Below are positions 62,690-64,000 of a stretch of 64,000 bases of DNA, one piece after another (position 1 is the first letter of the stretch; each line of letters starts with the position of its first letter). The position numbers and the translations under genes were made by a program. The notes beneath the pieces are model-generated. The model did not search any database. It was not told the DNA's origin and saw only the letters and a list, made by a program, of their open reading frames with translations. Origin of the DNA: Bombus terrestris (taxonomy: Eukaryota > Arthropoda > Insecta > Hymenoptera > Apidae). The DNA lies in assembly GCF_910591885.1 (NCBI RefSeq), contig NC_063281.1, forward strand, positions 6,110,700 to 6,174,699, given 5' to 3'.

Positions 62690-64000
62690 TTTGATACTAC
62701 ATATATTTTTTCAAACGATAAAATAGATGCATTTTACCAAATAATCAGAGAAGCTGCATATATGAGAAAAATACTCAGCAACGCTATTAATAAAATACAG
62801 TAGAACAAAATATATTTTATTTTATTTTATTTCGAATATTCTTATTCCCTTTCATCTTTAGATCTTTTTAAGATGTTCGACCCATCTTTCCAAGTCTTAA
62901 ATCGCCAGTAAAATGAGGAATTTTCAATTAGTTTGTGCAACTTAAGCGGAGAAGAGCAAAACATCGTGACACGCCACTTCAAGGAGAATGTTACGTATTG
63001 GAACGGAACTAATTTTCCGTGGGAGGTGGAGCTAACATTTCGTGAAGGCGACAAACGCTTCGTCGGGTCATTGTATCACAGGAATTGCTCCACGGAATTA
63101 CTTGCAGAATCAATTTGAAGATTCAGCGAACCATTCGATCAGGTGGATTTTCTTGTTGGTTAGTGCCTCCGACAGGATGCATAACTACCTTTCGCGTCAC
63201 CGTCAGTTAAAATCGATATTGTGGTCTGTTATCGACGCGCTATGTTGTTATGTGATTACGTAAAAACGAAAGACGCGATAAATTTACCGAGCATGCCCGA
63301 AGAGAACGTAAAAGGAAATTTGAAATTCAAATGCCTGTTTGTTGAAACTGCAGTTTGACAGTTCTTCTCTAACGCTAGATTTATCGACGACTAAAATATA
63401 AGGCTTGAAACCAAAGCAATGAAAATTGGAAGATATATAGGAAACTATTGAAGCACTACTCTAATTTTACGTTCTAAGTTTTGGTTATAAAGAGCACACA
63501 AGATCAACGAAAACGAGCCATTCTAGGTTTATAGAATTTCCACGAAACATTTCGATTTTTTATAATAGACTTCTACAGACCGTGAAATTAGAAATTTTCT
63601 GCATTCTCCATACATGTAGAGATGTATTTCCTTTGTTATACATGCAAATACAATACATATATAACGCATACAATAATAATACACATATGTGTAGCTTTTA
63701 ATAGACGAAATTTCCATCCTATAATATACTGCGAATATTTACATTGTAAATTCGGTTACAGATTATATAATGTCCACGTTAAGCAGCTTACATTTACATA
63801 AACCATGGCAAATAAAAATCGATGTTTAAACGGAAAATAAGGAATTTGAATGTTATCGATAAAAGTGTCAAATAATAATCAATCATCGTTGAGTTACGCG
63901 TGTAATTGATATCTCTGTATTAGGTAAAATGAAAAAACAAGTTCAGTGCATGAGGCATATTAACCACGCTATATCGTTTCTCCTGGCTGTACATTTCACT
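62690..64000. other. Non-coding DNA to the window end
   Basis: A plus-strand frame at 62933-63118 contains coding-like peptide sequence (NVTYWNGTNFPWEVELTF) but no ATG start, no clear donor and no known match. The rest is AT-rich without supported genes. The following receptor exon was not found. Confidence 0.35.

Noticed and set aside
1..64000. CRISPR arrays, bacterial operons, rRNA genes and tRNA genes
   Set aside because: No regularly spaced short repeats with unique spacers, no ribosomal or cloverleaf-like sequence that I could support. The splice sites and transposons are eukaryotic.

Overview
The window looks like nuclear DNA of an insect, most probably a bee (Hymenoptera, Apidae). It is strongly AT-rich and nearly gene-free. 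It carries many TA-flanked mariner, Tc1 and pogo relics, and one host exon encodes an insect-type metabotropic glutamate receptor segment. There are no bacterial-style operons. Almost every open frame is short and AT-biased, as expected of intron or intergenic DNA. The bee assignment is an inference from base composition, transposon types and the receptor exon. I could not run a search.

Left part (1-8.8 kb): a 215-bp mariner deletion derivative (1032-1246), a solo LTR with a TATA box (1948-2468), a small terminal-inverted-repeat element (2896-3088), a decayed jockey-type LINE on the minus strand (about 3620-8052), and a Tc1-like MITE (8562-8780).

The most unusual mobile element is at 11.2-13.6 kb. 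It has terminal inverted repeats of more than 300 bp around a broken coding region. That region joins a Cys/His-rich N-terminal part to a C-terminal part with a CXC-like cysteine cluster and an acidic tail. The middle, where a catalytic core would be expected, appears to be missing.

Middle part (14-59 kb): mostly non-coding AT-rich DNA with scattered relics. These are two copies of a hairpin-forming mariner MITE (19584-19798 and 44349-44562), an internally deleted mariner with near-perfect ends (29823-30714), a second copy of the first mariner derivative (41492-41706), two dispersed repeat families, a 125-bp tandem duplication (about 49.2-49.45 kb), and a pogo/Tigger-like MITE (55681-56006).

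Right part (59.9-64 kb) holds the best host-gene evidence. An internal exon of a metabotropic glutamate receptor ligand-binding domain lies at 59887-60029 (+), with good splice sites on both sides. A 117-bp unit repeated three times follows in the intron. On the minus strand downstream (61051-61337) is a candidate two-exon gene for a 73-residue membrane protein with a 65-bp intron. It would be nested in an intron of the receptor gene. A CpG-rich block with overlapping minus-strand frames lies at about 62.4-62.7 kb.

The other receptor exons were not found here, so the receptor gene probably extends well beyond the window and much of the window may be its introns or upstream flank.
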